Part shown: piece by piece, positions 12,427 to 25,984 of the stretch
Layout: the number at the start of each line of letters is the position of its first letter
Position numbering within the stretch: position 1 is the stretch's first letter
From: Cryptomeria japonica
Lineage: Eukaryota > Streptophyta > Pinopsida > Cupressales > Cupressaceae
Assembly: GCF_030272615.1 (NCBI RefSeq)
Contig: NC_081413.1
Location: forward strand, 102,448,239 to 102,512,238
Direction: 5' to 3'
Length of the DNA stretch: 64,000 bases
Program-made: the position numbers and the translations under genes
Notes under the pieces: generated by a model
Seen by the model: the letters and a program-made list of their open reading frames with translations, nothing else
What the model was told of the DNA's origin: nothing
Database searches by the model: none

Positions 12427-12750
12427 TTAGTATGTGAATATTTTGTTATGGATGTTGATTAAAAAGTTTGTAGTTTTGTTTGGTTTCGTCTTATTAAAGA
12501 AGGTATTTAGATTCTCTATGTTTAGATTGTCTTTGTATTTGATATAGATGTTGCTATAGGTTGAGCACTCGATGGTGTAGTGCCAAACTATCTCCACCTC
12601 TTTCTTATTGCAAAATATGTAGGCTCTTATATTCCACTTATTTTTAGGTATTGTTGACTTGTTGGTCTTGCATCTAAGATGACACGAGCTTGTCTTTAAT
12701 TGGGTCATCAACATTGTTAAAATTCTTTGATATAGTATGCTTTCTTCCAA
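12427..12750 (-). pseudogene. Possible LINE 3' ORF remnant (Cys/His segment)
   Basis: A 107-codon frame carries an arrangement like the C-terminal zinc-binding part of plant LINE reverse-transcriptase polyproteins: LRCKTN, then NIRAYIFCNKKEVE, then HYTIECSTYSNIY, i.e. an R..C..C...E..H....C..Y pattern. No catalytic RT domain was found beside it. The frame is AT-rich and short, so chance resemblance is possible. Confidence 0.28.
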
Positions 12751-14313
12751 TCAATTTGTTTTTCTATAGCAGTCCTAATTTTTTCTTTTACATATTTTTC
12801 TTTTCTCATTAGTGTTTGGGCACTCTTGTATATTAATGTTCCACTTAGTCATTTACTTGTCATTCTATTTCATCTTCATGTTCTTTTTATTTATATCTTC
12901 CTATATAACATCATAGAGCATGATTTTCCATACAAGAATTTTTAGTAGCTTAAGAATTGGATAGTGAGAAAACATCCATTTCAACTAATAGAATCTCATA
13001 TGGAATTGAAGTTTTAATTTTGAGACTATTTATGATTGAAGATATATTGGTTCTTTCTACTTGCAAGATTTCGAAGGCCATCAAAGTGCCCTAACCCTTG
13101 TAATTATGGTAGAACAATCTAAAAAACATGGCATTTATTTCAACACCAATCATGTTAAGTTAATTGCTTTTTTTTTAAAAAAAAAAAAGTTATTGGACAT
13201 GAATCATATTAAGAGGATTTACTATTTTAGTTTTACTTTCTCTAGTTGTGTCGTTAAAACAAGGAATATTCTTTAATTGTACGTTGAATGATCTCTTGAT
13301 GGATACATTTTTTATCGATGTACAAGCAAGGGACCTCATTCTTGTGATTCAAACATAGCTTCTAGTGTCCAAATTCTCTTTGTATACCATGTAGTCATGT
13401 GCATTGTGCACTTAGATTCAAGAAGTATTTATTATTAGTTTATAAAAGATGCTTGATTTTTTATTTTATTTTTACAATGTAATAGTAGTATCAAATGATT
13501 TACTATGTAAAATTCTCTCATGCTTTTTTATCATGAAGTAACATTTTAAGGGTGAAAAGAGCACACCTTGCACCTATCTTTTATTCTACACCATTTTGCA
13601 TTGGTATTCTAAGTACTTGGCCCTAAAGCATGATTTTGATTGATGTGGCATTCTTGTTGGTCATTTGAGATCATCACTTTGTCCAATATTGATCCCCATT
13701 ATTTGAAATCACTTAGTTCTAGTGTTGATGCCTCTAAAATTACTCACTTCCCTACCATAACACTATTTTGCATCAACTACTTTGATTGCATAAACATCTT
13801 TGTCAACGAGTTACAAAATCCTAGTTCTTATACTAGGTCATTGTACCACCCTTTTCACACTTTCTTCAAGTTTCAAGTCATTGTCATCACCATTATAGTA
13901 TTTGTATCTTGTAGCTACTTGTCTTCCAAATTTAATCAAAATAATTAGACCAATCAATGTACCCTGCAAAGATCCTTGCATAACAAGCTCCATTGTTTTT
14001 CCTTAACATGACTAAGTTTTTTAACTATAGTTGTGAGTACATGTTAACTTTTTTGTTGCAAATTACAATTGTAAGTGAATCTTATTCTTATGTCTTAAAG
14101 GTCTAGATATCATAGGATCATATCGACAATATAATGCCAATTCCAAAAAAGGTCAAGTATGTAGATGCAAGGATCATTTTTAGATGTATGATTGAACCAT
14201 TTTTTTGCACAATTTTAGAAATCAATTGTCTTAGTCTATTTGTCTAAGATCCACATTATTAGATTTTGGGTAGCAATTGTTTATCATACTTATTTTAGTT
14301 TTCTTTCTTCTCC
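12751..14313. other. AT-rich intergenic stretch
   Basis: Nothing with clear coding character. A T9/A12 palindrome lies at about 13170-13190. Short frames at 13061-13276 and 13640-13948 have no recognisable motif. Confidence 0.5.
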
Positions 14314-14931
14314 AACATTAAGATATGAGTTACGTCTACTGGTGCTACCCCTTTGCTTGCTTCTTCTTTTATAGCTTCTATTGGAGCCGTTTCACTGTCT
14401 GTCTCGTCTTTCAGTGATGTGCTCGGCCCTGGCTCTGCTGGTCCTGCTGGCTTTTCAAGGTCTATGGCATCTCCTTGGATGCTGGGTTTCCTAGGTTGGA
14501 TTCGCTAGTTTGGCAAGTTGAGGGTACTAAGGTTGAAGAAGGCTGGATTTCGGTTAAAAGCAATCATTCTAAAAGGTCTTCGCCTTCTTTTGATATGACC
14601 CTTAGATCCCAAAAGAAGGGATCCAAAGGGAAATCCTAATGTTGGTTGGTTGCTCCTGGTTGGGGGTACCTGTTGTTCAAACTACTAGTAGACTTTCCAT
14701 GCATATGTTCTTATTTGTCAGGCAACTTTTCTTTCTGGAGGGGTTCGTTTGCTTAGATTCCCTTTTCTTGGCTTTGATCCTTCTCATCTTTGCTCCGCTT
14801 TGTTTTGTGGATAATCTTGAATATTTTTGGTTACGGGTTGCAAGTCCTCCCTATTAAATCTGCTTTGTATAGGGTTTCGGGTCCCTTAAAAACCTGTTTT
14901 TAGCTTAATCAAAAACATTAAGATATGAGTT
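14314..14931 (+). mobile_element. 582-bp non-LTR-type insertion with 18-bp target duplication
   Basis: The 18-mer aacattaagatatgagtt is present at 14314-14331 and again at 14914-14931. The 582 bp between them is richer in GC than its surroundings and ends in an A-rich tail (taatcaaaa). An 18-bp duplication plus A-tail is typical of LINE-type target-primed insertion. One + frame ends at 14639 with W.VEGTKVEEGW then FDMTLRSQKKGSKGKS, which looks like the basic tail of a plant LINE ORF1. No ORF2 follows, so this is a truncated or internally deleted, non-autonomous copy. Confidence 0.72.
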
Positions 14932-17154
14932 GTTGTTATTGCATTTTATATTCAAATCCAATTAGGTATACATTAATATCCTAACTCATATATCCAAGAT
15001 AATTTTTTTCTCATTTCTTATTATGTTTATTTACTCTAGATATTTAGGTAGGATGACTTTATTTCCAATTATTTTGACGAACCCAACATTTAAACCTTTG
15101 TAGGGGGTTTAGGCTATTTCAAAACCTACTTTCGTTAGTTTTTTGTTGTCAATCAATAGTTTTTTTGTTGACGTCTTGTTGTATTTGGGTTTCTACTAGT
15201 TAAAACCTATTTACCCTCTAATAAAAAAAATTCACCCTTATAGTCTCACTTGATAATAGGTTGGTTGCAGCCTCACTTCTACTTCATTGCTTTATATTGA
15301 TCAACATTTGGGATATAATCGTTTTCAACCTCTACAAACCCTACCTTGTGTGCCATTGTTAGACCTTTCATTATGGTCAGCTTTTGGACCTTCCTAGCCC
15401 CTTTTGGTTCCTACCTCATTATTATGTGATATTATTACACCCCACAAGCATATTCTTTTTATATTACATTATCATTCTTCCATCACATTTAATATGGACA
15501 CCCCATGCCCATAAACACTCAAGAGATAGTTTCCTTGAGCTCATCACAAATGAATGTCAAATAGTCAACTCGATAGAAAACCTTGTAACACTATTTCTAT
15601 ATCTTAAAAAGGTGCATTATGCATTACCATATGGTCAAATTGATGTGGATGCAATGGAAACATGAAAACCAAATATAAAATCGTAAGGGAACATACATAG
15701 AAAGACTGATACATAGAGATTAAATGGAAGAAAATATAAAGGGTGCAAAGTTTAGCAAGTGAGAATTATGCTACTCATCTTATTATTTTTGTTAGAATAT
15801 AATGATTTCAACCATACAAGATTCACAACACCTTCACAATCACTAGAAAATCTTGCAACTTAGAAACCCAATCTTTTTCACTTGCAATCTCACAAATAAC
15901 TTGGTAAATGAGGGACCCATGTGTCTATCTACCAATCTTTGCTTTTACATATTATATGCTATTATATCCTCGCATGGTGCTAAAATGGTAGAATAATTAC
16001 CAAATTAGTTGATTCTAGTGCCAAATCCCTTTATATTCCACTCTCTATCCTAATAGTGACATCTTTGCTTTTAACAAATTGTCCATCTTGCATTCATTTT
16101 TTTTTGTATTCATCAAGTGTGTAAAGCACATACAAAAGTCAAATGGGAAAGAAAATGGAGATTGAACAAGAAAATGAAACTTAGATTGTAGAGATGGAAG
16201 AATTAGAAATTGGTGATCAATATATGAAACTTGACAAAACCTATGCTACTCAACCACTTGAATAAATACACAGAAGTTCCCTTCACATGATCAAATCGAC
16301 TAATTTCTATTAAAAACCTAACCTTTTTCATCTTTTCCCAAAGGTTGAATCCCTACAAATAAAAAGGCATCTCAATCAATAGTACCATTACATATACAAA
16401 TACATGAGGGACTCATACAAGTCATAACCATAAATGTGCTCCTATGAGGAAATTTGGTCAAGATGGATGCAATGTGCAAATAGAATAATTGACCATTCCT
16501 TCACAAATTCAAACATGATATTATTTGACCCTCTATTATTGACAAGCTATCATAAATTCTAATCATCATCATTTCACAAAAGTTTTTTGATGAAGGACCA
16601 AAAACTCTAACATTTGGTATAAGCCAATTTTTATAAATCTGCATGTGTATTAATCTATGTGGGGTTAGATAGGTAGTTTGGGTTAGTGCCAAACAACAAA
16701 AAATAACACGTGCAAGTTAAATTGGCATGCAAATAAGTTGCTTAGAACATATTCAAGTTAAGCTTTTGTGTAGGTTGTTATTAGTCCAAGGTGTACCTTA
16801 TAGATATGAAGAATTCACTTCAAGGTCTAAATGTGTGGAACTTACGTCAATTCATATCGACAAGGTAAGACTCAAGCTCAAATTGCAAGTGATATAGGAT
16901 TTTTGATGAGAGCAAGACTTTTCAAAACTTTTGGCTCTACTAAGACAAGTAGGGTATTCCCAGAGATCTTTAAGGGGCAATTTAAAATAACAAAAATAAA
17001 AATGGTCACAGAGCTTAGCCACACATGCATAATGATACCCCAAATATTTATTACTAAGTACCCTTTATATTGTCTTATTAGTATTGCAAACAAAAGATCT
17101 TTCAACAACAAATTACTATTATATTACATAAGCAAAACCAATTCTTGTTATCTT

Positions 17155-17270
17155 GAAATGCATTATCATTTGTAACTCAATACTTTATATTCAACTTGTA
17201 AATACCTAGAAATGCATTATAATTTGTAACTCAATACTTCATATTAAACTTGTAAATACCTAGAAATGCA
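17155..17270. repeat. Short tandem repeat, 54-bp unit x2 plus partial
   Basis: The anchor gaaatgcat recurs at 17155, 17209 and 17263. Full units share tttgtaactcaatact and cttgtaaatacctag. Confidence 0.9.
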
Positions 17271-17583
17271 TCTCTCTAAGATAGCTAACAAAGGTAGGTT
17301 CTCAAGGTATGCTGCAATGTAAGTATCAATAGGCTTGTATAGATTACTAGGACACTAACTATACTAACAAATTACAAATGATAGTGATTGTAAAGCACAA
17401 CCATTTTACCAAATGAGGATCAATGCTTTCATCTATTTATGACAAAGTCAAGACCTACATAATAGGGTAGACACATTTATAAGTTTAAACCTAAGCGCTA
17501 AATATTAATTAAGAATTAATAAAGAGCCAAAATTGCACAAAAGGTACCATTAATCTAGATATAATTTCACATAAATGTAATTC

Positions 17584-17721
17584 AAAGAACCAAGAAGTCT
17601 CAAATGACAAAATAATATTTAATCATCCATAAATGAACCACAAATTCACGTTAAAGAACCAAGAAGTCTCAAATGACAAAATAATATTTAATCATCCATA
17701 AATGAACCACAAATTCACGTT
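17584..17721. repeat. Tandem duplication, 69-bp unit x2
   Basis: Copies at 17584-17652 and 17653-17721 start with aaagaaccaagaagtctc and appear identical or nearly so over the unit, which marks a recent event. Confidence 0.93.
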
Positions 17722-18335
17722 TACTGTTATGAAAAGGTTTTATATATGATTTATTAAACTACTCATCATATCTACTAATAGAAAAACAAAACTTAAATTC
17801 CTAGCTCTGGAGTTATTGTTCTTTGTGTTGAATTGAAGTATGCCAGAGTATGCGAAGTGTTTGAAGTTAGCCCCTTTGGCCAAGCGTCTAATTAGATATT
17901 CTATGAGTGTTTTGATCCTCAGTATCTTTGTGTGTGTTTGGAAAATTAATTCTAGATTCAAAATGATTCTTCCCCCTTCATCAAGTTGTAAAATTGTCTA
18001 TGCTGAAATCTGTTCTCCAATAACCCACTTCAAACAAAAGACATGAAAAAATAGATGCCTTTAATAACACAATTCTTTAGACTTGAAGTACAAAATTTGG
18101 CCCTAGAGATTATACAAATTAATGGACGTGTTTAAAAATTTGGTCAAAAGGATCCACTTTCCATTGAGAGGACACACCAAAAACAAATAGATTTGGCCAA
18201 AAGGATCCACCTCACAAATAGGAGCACACAATGAACACAAACACACAAATAACAAAAAAACACAACACAAAAATACTATACAACAAGCATACATATAGTC
18301 ATAGTTGCACAAAGAAATAATTTTTTTATTTTTTC

Positions 18336-19573
18336 TATAGACGTCTAAATTTAATTAAATAAATATTTAATAAATTAAATTAGTATTTAATTAATTTAAG
18401 CCTTTCCACATAATTGATTAATTTAATTGTGTTGGCCGTTCTTAAAATTAATTAAATCAAATTTAATTAGTTTTATCACTATAGTCTTATAATTAATTTA
18501 TCAATAAATTAATTATTTCCCCTATTCTTCTAAAGTCGTATCAATCATTATTTCTTCTAAATCTTTATTAGTTAATTAACTTCAATTAACTAACCTAATT
18601 ATGTTATTTCTACAAATCACCTTTTCTAATCCTACCATTTAGCCTAATTAATTTCCCTCTAATCATGCTTATCATTTTCTCCAATTTTATATTCCTCCAC
18701 TCATTATCTCTCCTCATGTCACATCCTCCTAACTTTCCCACTTGCACTCTAATTCCTCATTAACCCACCTAATCACTCTTCCTAATCATTTGCACATCCT
18801 TAATCACCTTGATTAGGGTTGGGTCAACTCTTTGCCATAAATGGATTTCCCATCTCATCTTCCAAATCTTAAATTCTACCAACTTTGTCTTTTCCAAAGA
18901 ATGTCAAATATTTGCACATTCTCATGCCCCTCTTCCCAAGAAATTTTTAATTCCTTTTCTCATTTAGTCTTCCCACACATCTCTTATTTTGGAATTTTTA
19001 ATTCCTCCTTCCTTCCCCTAAGGAATTTAATATTCCTTTTCTCTTCCCAATGTACTTGGGGAACTCTTCCCCATATACCTTGAGGGGTGTGGAGACAAGA
19101 AATGCCTTTATGACATATCTCTTGAATCCCACACCTTGTCCTCTCAATCCTCTCCCACTTTATTTCAATCCTAGCCCTCCATTTCAATACAATCTTGGTC
19201 CTCCATTTTGGCCTCCTCGAATATATAAATTGGAGTCTCCTCTCCTCACAAGTAATCGACTTTTTATGCAATCTTATGTTGTCCATGAGAGCTTTGAATC
19301 CATCAATCATACAATCATAATGCTCATTTGTTGCCTCACAAAATCCATCTCATCCATACTCATCCTTTGAAATCCAATATTTCTTGTTGTGTAGTGGAGA
19401 GAAATCCACATATCCCTCATCCAAGGAGAAAATCAAGTGGAGCATAGGGCACACATCTACTTCATGAAGCTCAATTGGAGGAAGAAGCAAGAATCTAGGT
19501 ATAATGGTTTGTTTGTGCATTTGAATGCTTTCTTTTGTGTTTTATCCATTAGCTTAGATTTTTAACCTCTTCA
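18336..19573 (+). repeat. E1 5' LTR
   Basis: It starts with tatagacgtctaaa, consistent with a decayed TGTAGAC... LTR start (the E5 LTR also begins TGTAGACATCTAAA on its own strand), and ends ...cctcttca just before the primer-binding site. The left end is less certain than the right, because no 3' LTR is available for comparison. Confidence 0.5.
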
Positions 19574-19576
19574 TTT

Positions 19577-19595
19577 TGGCACGCTTGGTGGGACC
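19577..19595 (+). other. E1 primer-binding site
   Basis: TGGCACGCTTGGTGGGACC begins three bases after the LTR end and starts with TGG, as expected for pairing with the CCA end of a tRNA. The tRNA was not identified. Confidence 0.5.
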
Positions 19596-20649
19596 CCAAG
19601 TCCATTTTATTTCACATTTTTGTGTTTTTTTAGAAGTTTCCTCGTAGGTCACAGATCAGTGTCTCCATTTGCGAATCAACGTCTCGGCCTTTGTAGGGTT
19701 AAATCAACATTTGTGTTTAAAATATATTTTTCCTGCGTAACGGTTTTGTGCAGGAAACTAAGAATCGACGCCTCCACCTATAAAACAACATTTGCATTGC
19801 TATTTAGCATCTCTACAAAGTCAAAATGATGTCTCTATTGTAGTTTATTTTGCTAATGCTTCTTTTTTTAGCTTAAAGCTTTTAAAATACAAACAAAAAA
19901 AGTGTCACATATTAATCTTAAAATACAAAAAGAATGTTTCTTTTTGCTTAGTTTTTCATTTCTAATAATTAGCATCAACGATTTTCAAACAATATGTTCA
20001 TTTTTAGTTAACACGGTCCTCAAAAAAAGTTAATATAGAGTCATTTCCCAATCTAAGAGTCACTACTAGAAGTCACTTATAGAGTCATTTCCCATCTAAG
20101 GTAGCCTTCATGCCGTCTCTTTTCTTCAATCCACCTTCTTCCATAATCATTGCCATTTTCGCCTTTAAGAACATATCGCATTAATCCTATCAACAACCTT
20201 AATCCAATTTCAATCAATCAACCTCCCTATCCAAGGTCAACACTTTGCAAAGTCTTACTTAGACCTTTTATCATTTGTAAACTCCCCAATTAGCCTTGTG
20301 CTTGAGAAAGAATCTATCTCAAGTATATTGTTTAATTGGTCCTAATCATTTGGGTTGATCAAAACCCTAATCCCTTGCCTTATTTTGCTTAGGAATGAAG
20401 TCTATCCTAAGTAGAAGAAGGCTTGATCCAATCTTAATCCAAGGTCTGAGTTTAGCCTAGCTTGGTTGTTATCATCCAATCAATCTTGTCCTAATCCAAG
20501 GACCATCCATTCAATCAAATCCAAATCAAACCAAATCAAAATTTGCCAAGTCCTTCTCATCATTTTTTTCACCAAAGTCCAAAATCCAATCTTTTCATTG
20601 CCATCCTTGTCATTCTTGAGGCTATCCACGTATGGTCTTGACTCACTCC

Positions 20650-22628
20650 CAAAAAGTAAAAATGGCTGCCAAAGGCAGTGAGATGCTCGAATCTAGTCTC
20701 CTTGTCGATCATGACCCCCAAAAAGAGGAACAATTTGTTGACCAACTTGAGCACTTCCCACATCAGATTTTTTTTATGGATGACCCTTACAATCAAGAGA
20801 TGATAGAAAAATTATTCAAAGTTGATCCCAATGGGCTTGTAGCTTAGCTTATAAGTCAAGGGGTGAGATTGCACCCTGGATTTGACCGATCATTCCTTGA
20901 AAACCTCGTAGAAGGCGACCTTGTAAATTGACCCCTTCTCCATACCATTCTTCATCAACCACCTGCAACTTTTGTATCCGCAACCTCCCTACCCCCAATT
21001 TCTATACCCTTAAGCAATTCTAATCCATCCATCTCCCAACCTCCTAGGTCATCTGGACCTCTTCATAATTAAGCTAACTACATTAATGCTAGCTTACCTC
21101 ATATTAGCACCATTATTGCATCATGTCATCTAATCACTTCGCAACTTCTCACTTCATCCTATCAATATATTGGTGGTGGTATAACATCCGCGTCCACACA
21201 AATCCCAAGGGCCAATTCAGATCACTATATTCCTAATGTCCAAAATCAACAACCTGACCTCATGAAAGAAACATAATACATGAAGGATCCTATCAAAAAC
21301 TTTAAGGATGGGATTCATAAGAAACCATACACATTTGAGGAAATTTGTCCTTGTCGCTATGATCCTTATCTTTCGGTAGCTCCGTACCCCCGTAGTTTTG
21401 AAATGCCTAAGTTTAAAAAATACAAAGGCAAAGGGGACCCTAGAGATCACGTGCAAGAATTCTATATAGCTTGTCAAGAGGTCTCCTATAATGATGTCTA
21501 CTTATGCTAACTTTTTCCCAGGAGTCTTAGTGGACCCACCCTCACTTGGTTTTTGGCCTTGCCTCATGGCTCCATCAAATCATTCCTAGACCTTGTAGAA
21601 AAGTTTGTGTCCCATTATGAATATAAAATTGAAAATGATGCCTCTATGATGGACCTATGCAACATGAAGCAGAGGCCTAGAGAGACTTTCATCAACTTTT
21701 TGCAAAGGTGGTGACACCTCATCAAGAAATTCCCTTGGGACATACTAGAGTCTTACCAAAATGAGTTATTCCTATACAACCTGGTACAAGGATTGTCTTG
21801 TCCTTTGAATTGTTACTAGCTATATTCCTTTGAACAAGTTACCAAGAAGGCTCTCACATTAGAAAGAGTCCTCATAGAGGAACATACTCTGAAACCATAT
21901 CAAAAAAATTCACAAGGCCCCTCTTTGTCTAATGACAAACCTAGGTTTTGGTCCCTAAAAAATGTTTTCAATGATGGAGTCATCGATGCCAAGCATGTCC
22001 AAACTGTGACCATTCCCACCAAACCAACCACCACCAATAATCAACTAAACAACCAATCTAATTCCTGCAACCATTCCAAACCCCGTAATAACATCTTCAT
22101 CCAAGGTCGCCCTCCCCATTCAACCAATCAATCCCAATGTGAGTACACCCCACTTGTTGAACCTATAGAGGTCATCTTCCAAAATCTTGTCAAGGCTAGT
22201 GCTGTTGTATTTCTATTGACTCATCCTTTCAATATAAATAAATCAAAACCTAAAGGTACAATGAGAAAAAATATTGTGACTATCATTGTGTCCAAGGTCA
22301 TGATACACACAAGTGTATGAAACTCAAAAATCATATCCAAGAATTGATTAGAAAAGGAGATGTTGAAGTCATGGTCGCTAAACTTGGTAATTCAAGTGAA
22401 AAAATTAAAATGTATCAGGACCCCTTCCCTAAACATGGTAAGGATAAAATCTCATCATCTCACGAAGTCCATTATGATTACGCCAACTACATTATTAGCT
22501 TTAACTCCTTGGTAGGCCGCATAGAGCCCGTTGATACTCATGTTAGCTTTATTACCATCCAAGGAGTTGACCTCTCATCCACTCCTCCCAGACCTAGGGT
22601 AACCATTCAGGATGCCCCTCCCTTGTAA
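20650..22628 (+). pseudogene. E1 gag remnant
   Basis: Translated pieces in several frames give a gag of Ty3 type. The best part is 21280-21760, with PKFKKYKGKGDPRDHV, then a LTWF segment, FV.HYE and MKQRPRETFINFLQRW, all typical of the gag core ('Retrotrans_gag'). A Pro/Ser/Asn-rich spacer precedes it. The frame is broken by stops at about 20846, 21274, 21508 and 21712 and by shifts after 22320. No intact CCHC knuckle was found. Confidence 0.75.
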
Positions 22629-22944
22629 TCATCAATAAAACCCTCCCACACTAAGATAGTCATTCAAGGTGCTTCACCTTCCACCTCATATTCCCTAAAT
22701 GACTGTAAAGTTACTATCCATAGAGGAGAGTAATCATTAAGAGAGCTCGCCCTCCTCCTCCGCAAGCTTCCATGTCATCTACCCACCCTTATGATATCCT
22801 TGATCACCTTGGGGTAAGATGCCACACAGATCTCCATCCTTGAAATCCTCAAGACCTCAGTCGTTCATAAAGAGATCCTTGAACAAGCCCTCCTAGAATC
22901 CCTTGTTCCAAATAACATCAATTTTGTCCAATTCCAAGCCTTAA

Positions 22945-23730
22945 TTGGCAACCTCACTGTGCAACACCATCTCTTTTTCACATCCAAAGATGCTCAATCC
23001 ATTGACCCGTCCCACAACAAACCCCTCTACATTGAGGCTATCATACAAAAGCATAAGATCAAGGGTCCTTAAAGATGGTGGATCTAGACTAAATCTTTGT
23101 ACATATAAATTGATCAAACAACTGGGTATTTCTGAAGACTTGGTTGAAACATCTGGAAAGATCACAATTAAAGCCTATGATGATGTAGAAAGGGTCTCTA
23201 AAGGCACCCTAACACTACCTCTTCAAGTGGGCCCTACAATAGTTGAAACTACTTGTCAAGTCTTAGACCTTGATCTCTCCTATAACATCCTTCTTGGCCA
23301 ACCATGGATCCACTCCATTCAAGCCTTTCCATCCACTTTCCATCAATTCTTTAAATTTGCTTACAATGGTAGAGAGATCACAATCTCGGCTGATCCGAAA
23401 CCCTTCCAATATTGCAAACTCCTCAAAGGAACGAACCCTTATCATTGCCCTCTCGATACACCCACTCCACCACCTCCATCTAATCCTTCAAATGTCACAT
23501 CCACCTCCTCCCAACTCGAGATCAAGGTTAAGATAATTGACAATGGCTATGGAGAGTATACACTTCAAAATGCATTCTATGTGGGACAACTCCCACCCTC
23601 TCCTAAGTCATATGGAAGTCCTAAAGAAATTGAAATCCAAAAGAAACCCACTATGAAATGCAAAAATACCACCTTTGAGCATTGTGGCCCACTTGATGAA
23701 GAGATCCTAGAAATAGATGTCACTTCTTAG
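22945..23730 (+). pseudogene. E1 aspartic protease region
   Basis: A 261-codon open frame holds a retropepsin-like fold. The catalytic-site position reads LKDGGSRLN (GAT at 23074-23076), i.e. D-G-G where D-[S/T/N]-G is usual. The flap/second conserved segment is YNILLGQPWIH at about 23281-23313, which is standard for Tat/Athila proteases. Downstream is Pro-rich linker. No stops interrupt this piece, but neighbours on both sides are broken. Confidence 0.75.
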
Positions 23731-23775
23731 CTGTATCGAGAAGAGGATGAAACACCAACATATATCCCAAAGCAA

Positions 23776-24072
23776 ATGTACCCTAAAGCATATGCTATTA
23801 TGGACATGACGGGATATAAAGGACATGGTCTCAGACCTCAAGAACAAAGAAGGAAAGAGCCCATCTCACCAATTTCATACAAGTACAATAGGGGCTTGGG
23901 TTACTCACAAGTGCCTAAGGTTACTATCATCGGTGTTCTGATAGAACCTCCTTTAGGAATCAAAGACTTTGATGAAGAGGAATTCCATAAGTTCCCTTTG
24001 AACACCTTGACGACCTCTTCGACGATGACTATATTAACACCATTGCCCCCGTTACCTCTTCCAACGCATTAG
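23776..24072 (+). pseudogene. E1 linker with G-patch-like segment
   Basis: The frame contains MTGYKGHGLRPQEQ, resembling the M.GY..G.GLG..QQG segment placed between protease and RT in Tat-lineage polyproteins. The usual second glycine pattern is degraded. It is separated from the protease frame by a stop at 23728-23730. Confidence 0.5.
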
Positions 24073-24559
24073 AACTCCAACTCGCTCACCTAGAACTCAT
24101 TGATTGGGATCAACAAGGACCACCTACCCTTGATATCTATGTTGACAACAATGCCCTCTTGACATTACTAAAGATGTGATACCTTGAGAATAACACATCT
24201 ATGAATGAAATCCATCTTAATAGGGAGACATAGTTTGGTAGTCAGGACAACTCCCTTAGTTGCAAAAATGAGAATAAAAAGAAAAAGTTCTCTAGTGAAA
24301 ACCTCTCCATGGCGCCTTCAAATTTAGAAAAGGTAAAAATAAAGGACGTATCTTCTAGTGAAAACTTGGATTAGGTGCTAGAAGATGAGGGACTTGAATT
24401 GCCTACCATGGTTCCCTCATATCAGGAGAAAACATCACTGCTAATCGAAGAAATTGACACTGTCAACATGGGCACAAATGAGAATCCAAAGAATGTGCTT
24501 GTTGCAAATTCCCTTATATATCAGGAAAAGTAGAACTTCGTAAGTTTCCTTAACGAGAC

Positions 24560-25925
24560 ACAAATCAAATTTTCCTGGTCTTATGCTAATATTCTTGGCC
24601 TTGATCAAGAACTGGTAGTACTCAACCTTGCAGTCAAACTAGATGCTAAACTAGTAAAATAAAAACTCTATAAGATGCATCCACAGATTGCCCTACTTGT
24701 CAAAGTAGAACTATAGAAGATACAAGATGTCAGTTTCATTAGACCCATTGATTATCTTAAATGGGTCTGAAACATTGTACTTGTTGGCAAGCCCAATGGG
24801 GGCACAAGGATTTGTACATACTTCACGGACATCAACAAAGCATGCCCTAAAGATTATTTTCCATTACCCAAGATAGACATGATTGTTGACCTAACAACTA
24901 GGAACGAGATGCTTTCCTTAATGGATGGTTTCTCTGGATATAATCAAATCAAGATCATTGAAGAAGATGAACACAAGATATAATTTACCACCCTTTGGAG
25001 AAAATTTTGTTATTAGGTCATGCCCTTTGGGTTAAAGAACACAGGAGAAACTAATCAAAGAGAAATGGCAACCATTTTCCATGACCTCCTGCATGACATC
25101 ATAGAATACTATGTGGATGACCTCCTAGGTAAGTCTAAAACACATGAAAAACACATCCCTGTCTTGAGAATAATCTTTGAAAGACTAGATAAATACAAGC
25201 TATGCCTCAATATTAAGAAGTGTGTTTTCGGGGTCACATCTAGAAAACTATTGGGATTCATTGTGTCTCACAAAGGAATTGAAGTAGATCCAGATAAATT
25301 CAATGAAACCATGGAAATGCCTCCCCCTAAGACACTCAGGAAGCTTCATAGTCTACAGGGAAAGCTTTAGTCCATCCATCAGTTTATAGCACAACTTGCA
25401 GACAAGTGCCATCCTTTTGCATCTCCTATTCAAGGACACCAAGTTTAAGTGGGACTACCTATGTTATAAATCTTTTGATAAAATAAAAAAGTATTTTGCC
25501 TCCTCTCCAATATTGATGCCACCTATACCAGAACAACCACTTCTTTTGTACATATCTACAACTACAATGGCTCTAGGGGCATTACTTGCACAAATTGATG
25601 ACAAAGGTAATGAGCACACAATTTATTATATCAACCACACTCTTGTTGGATATGAGCTCAATTACACTCCCATAGAATGATCATGCCTTGTAATGGTCTT
25701 TAGTACTCAAAAGCTTTGCCACTACATGCTTAACAACAAGATCAAACTCATAGAAAAGATTGATCCCCTCAAGCACTTGTTGTCCAAATCCTCTCTCATT
25801 GGGCACACAACTAAATGGGTCATGCTACTAAGTGAGTTTGATATTGAGTACGTAGACTAAAAAGAAATAAAAGGACAAATCATAGTTGATCAATTGGCTA
25901 ATGCTCCCCTTTAAGGAGATCACCC
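24560..25925 (+). pseudogene. E1 reverse transcriptase and first RNase H
   Basis: RT motifs appear in order: GKPNGGTRIC..F.DINKACPKD.FPLP (about 24790-24870), MDGFSGYNQI, MPFGLKN (25020), YYVDD (about 25108) and FGV.SRKLLGF. After a frame change near 25380, the RNase H follows with ALGALLAQ, the YTPIE region, and LLSEFDIEYVD then KEIKGQ..VDQLA, a spacer pattern typical of Tat elements. Stops interrupt the frame at several places, including 24981, 25368 and 25678. Confidence 0.78.
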
Positions 25926-25984
25926 CCTCACAGTAGAATTTCCAGATGGTTTCATCACATCTGTCACACAATCCACTCAATAAT

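Larger units (their letters stand above)
14932..18335. other. AT-rich intergenic stretch
   Basis: No gene is supported. Frames up to 114 codons (for example 16831-17175) overlap on both strands and lack family motifs. Two small tandem repeats are listed separately. Confidence 0.5.

Noticed and set aside
15060-15240. T-rich segment ending in an A-run that could be another LINE tail
   Set aside because: No target duplication could be found around it.
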